Shown one piece after another: positions 63,492 through 64,000 of a stretch of DNA of 64,000 bases (positions are counted from its first letter, which is position 1; the number at the start of each line of letters is the position of its first letter). The stretch is from positions 1,178,001 through 1,242,000 of the forward strand of contig NZ_KB892705.1 of the NCBI RefSeq assembly GCF_000373905.1, read 5' to 3'. This DNA is from Mycobacterium sp. 155. GTDB lineage: Bacteria; Actinomycetota; Actinomycetes; Mycobacteriales; Mycobacteriaceae. The notes under the pieces are model-generated. The model was given only the letters and a program-made list of their open reading frames with translations. It ran no database searches and was not told the DNA's origin. Made by a program: the position numbers and the translations under genes.

Positions 63492-64000
63492 TTACACACG
63501 CGACTGCACCAGCGCCGCCATCAGGTCGCAGAGAGTCGCCGCCCGGGCATTGCCGAACACGTCTTCGACGAGTAGGCGACGGCCGTCGGGGCCACCGAGC
63601 GGTACGCGCCAGTTGGGGTATTCGTCAGTGGTGCCTGGCTGATTTTGCGTGCGGAATTCGCCTACCGCGTCGGCCAGCGACAACGTCAACAATTTGGACG
63701 GGGTCAGCCCCAGATAGCGGTACAGCGCCGTCACGATCTCTTCGGGACCGGCCTCGGCGTCAAGTAGGCCGACCCGGCGCAGCTCGGCGAACCATGCATC
63801 CTGCGCGGCCTGGTCCTCGGCCAGCTCGACTTCGATAGGCCGCGTGAGCAGGCCGAGTTCCTGACGTAGCCGCACGTGGTCGCCGGCCAGATATCCGGCG
63901 GTCGGCGGCAGGTCATGTGTCGTGACCGAGGACAGGCAGTACTCGCGCCAGCGTTCGGCGGGCAGCGGCGCGCCGCTGTCGTCGCCCTCGAACCAGAGGA
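63492..64000 (-). CDS. malQ: 4-alpha-glucanotransferase MalQ, C-terminal part (5' end outside window)
   Basis: The frame is open to the window edge and reads LSSVTTHDLPPTAGYLAGDH, then ...LTLSLADAVGEFRTQNQPG and DEYPNWRVPLGGPDG, the terminal signature of amylomaltase (GH77). Transfers maltosyl units between glucans. Only about 169 C-terminal residues are visible, so start and catalytic residues lie outside the window. Confidence 0.9.
   Translation of the reverse strand, partial: LWFEGDDSGAPLPAERWREYCLSSVTTHDLPPTAGYLAGDHVRLRQELGLLTRPIEVELAEDQAAQDAWFAELRRVGLLDAEAGPEEIVTALYRYLGLTPSKLLTLSLADAVGEFRTQNQPGTTDEYPNWRVPLGGPDGRRLLVEDVFGNARAATLCDLMAALVQSRV

Overview
This is high-GC actinobacterial chromosome. 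The gene order rRNA operon – Rv1691-like TPR protein – tlyA – nadK – recN – steA – mctB – pyrG – NUDIX – xerD, and later parA-like – scpA – scpB – pseudouridine synthase – cmk – der, is the order I know from the M. tuberculosis Rv1691-Rv1713 interval, so the source is a Mycobacterium (sensu lato). An rRNA operon ending directly before the Rv1691 homologue fits the second operon (rrnB, downstream of tyrS) of rapidly growing mycobacteria. All database relationships here come from memory and reading, not from searches.

Layout. 1-1830: 3' half of 23S rRNA (starting just before the actinobacterial helix-54a insertion), 5S rRNA and a strong hairpin. 1935-12452: conserved housekeeping block. The glycerol-3-phosphate phosphatase gene expected between the TPR gene and the Rv1693-like gene has been deleted except for a C-terminal scrap. 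An in-frame 33-bp tandem repeat sits at the start of xerD. 12457-15876 (minus): methyltransferase, FAD oxidase and cytochrome P450. 15877-17138: long, AT-richer, nearly gene-free spacer with a candidate operator. 17139-26429 (plus): a tightly coupled accessory biosynthetic operon (ThDP enzyme, SRPBCC protein, KAS III-like enzyme with an altered catalytic triad, stand-alone ACP, acyl-AMP ligase, HisC-type aminotransferase, flavin monooxygenase, and a decayed MMPL exporter). I cannot assign it to a known product; it is the best candidate for an undescribed system here. 26558-31844: chromosome segregation and GTPase block.

31848-41036: a TauE-type permease, tRNA-Pro(GGG), hydrolase, quinone oxidoreductase, DJ-1/PfpI protein, small membrane proteins and an mmpS-mmpL pair. 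41037-45281: a glnX-glnH-pknG operon whose PknG is about 85 residues shorter than the M. tuberculosis protein. 45348-53393: secreted M15-like protein, F420 oxidoreductase, DAO-type flavoenzyme, acyltransferase, K+ channel and long isocitrate lyase (AceA/ICL2) with a RamB-like site upstream. 53394-64000: DUF7159-type protein with 24-bp repeats, a three-gene DyP peroxidase operon, several secreted or hypothetical mycobacterial proteins, a NUDIX hydrolase, a transmembrane Ser/Thr kinase and the C-terminal part of malQ, cut by the window edge.

Most operons use 1-8 bp stop/start overlaps (ATGA, GTGA, TGATG), which indicates translational coupling. This is clearest in the accessory cluster, where six of seven junctions overlap.
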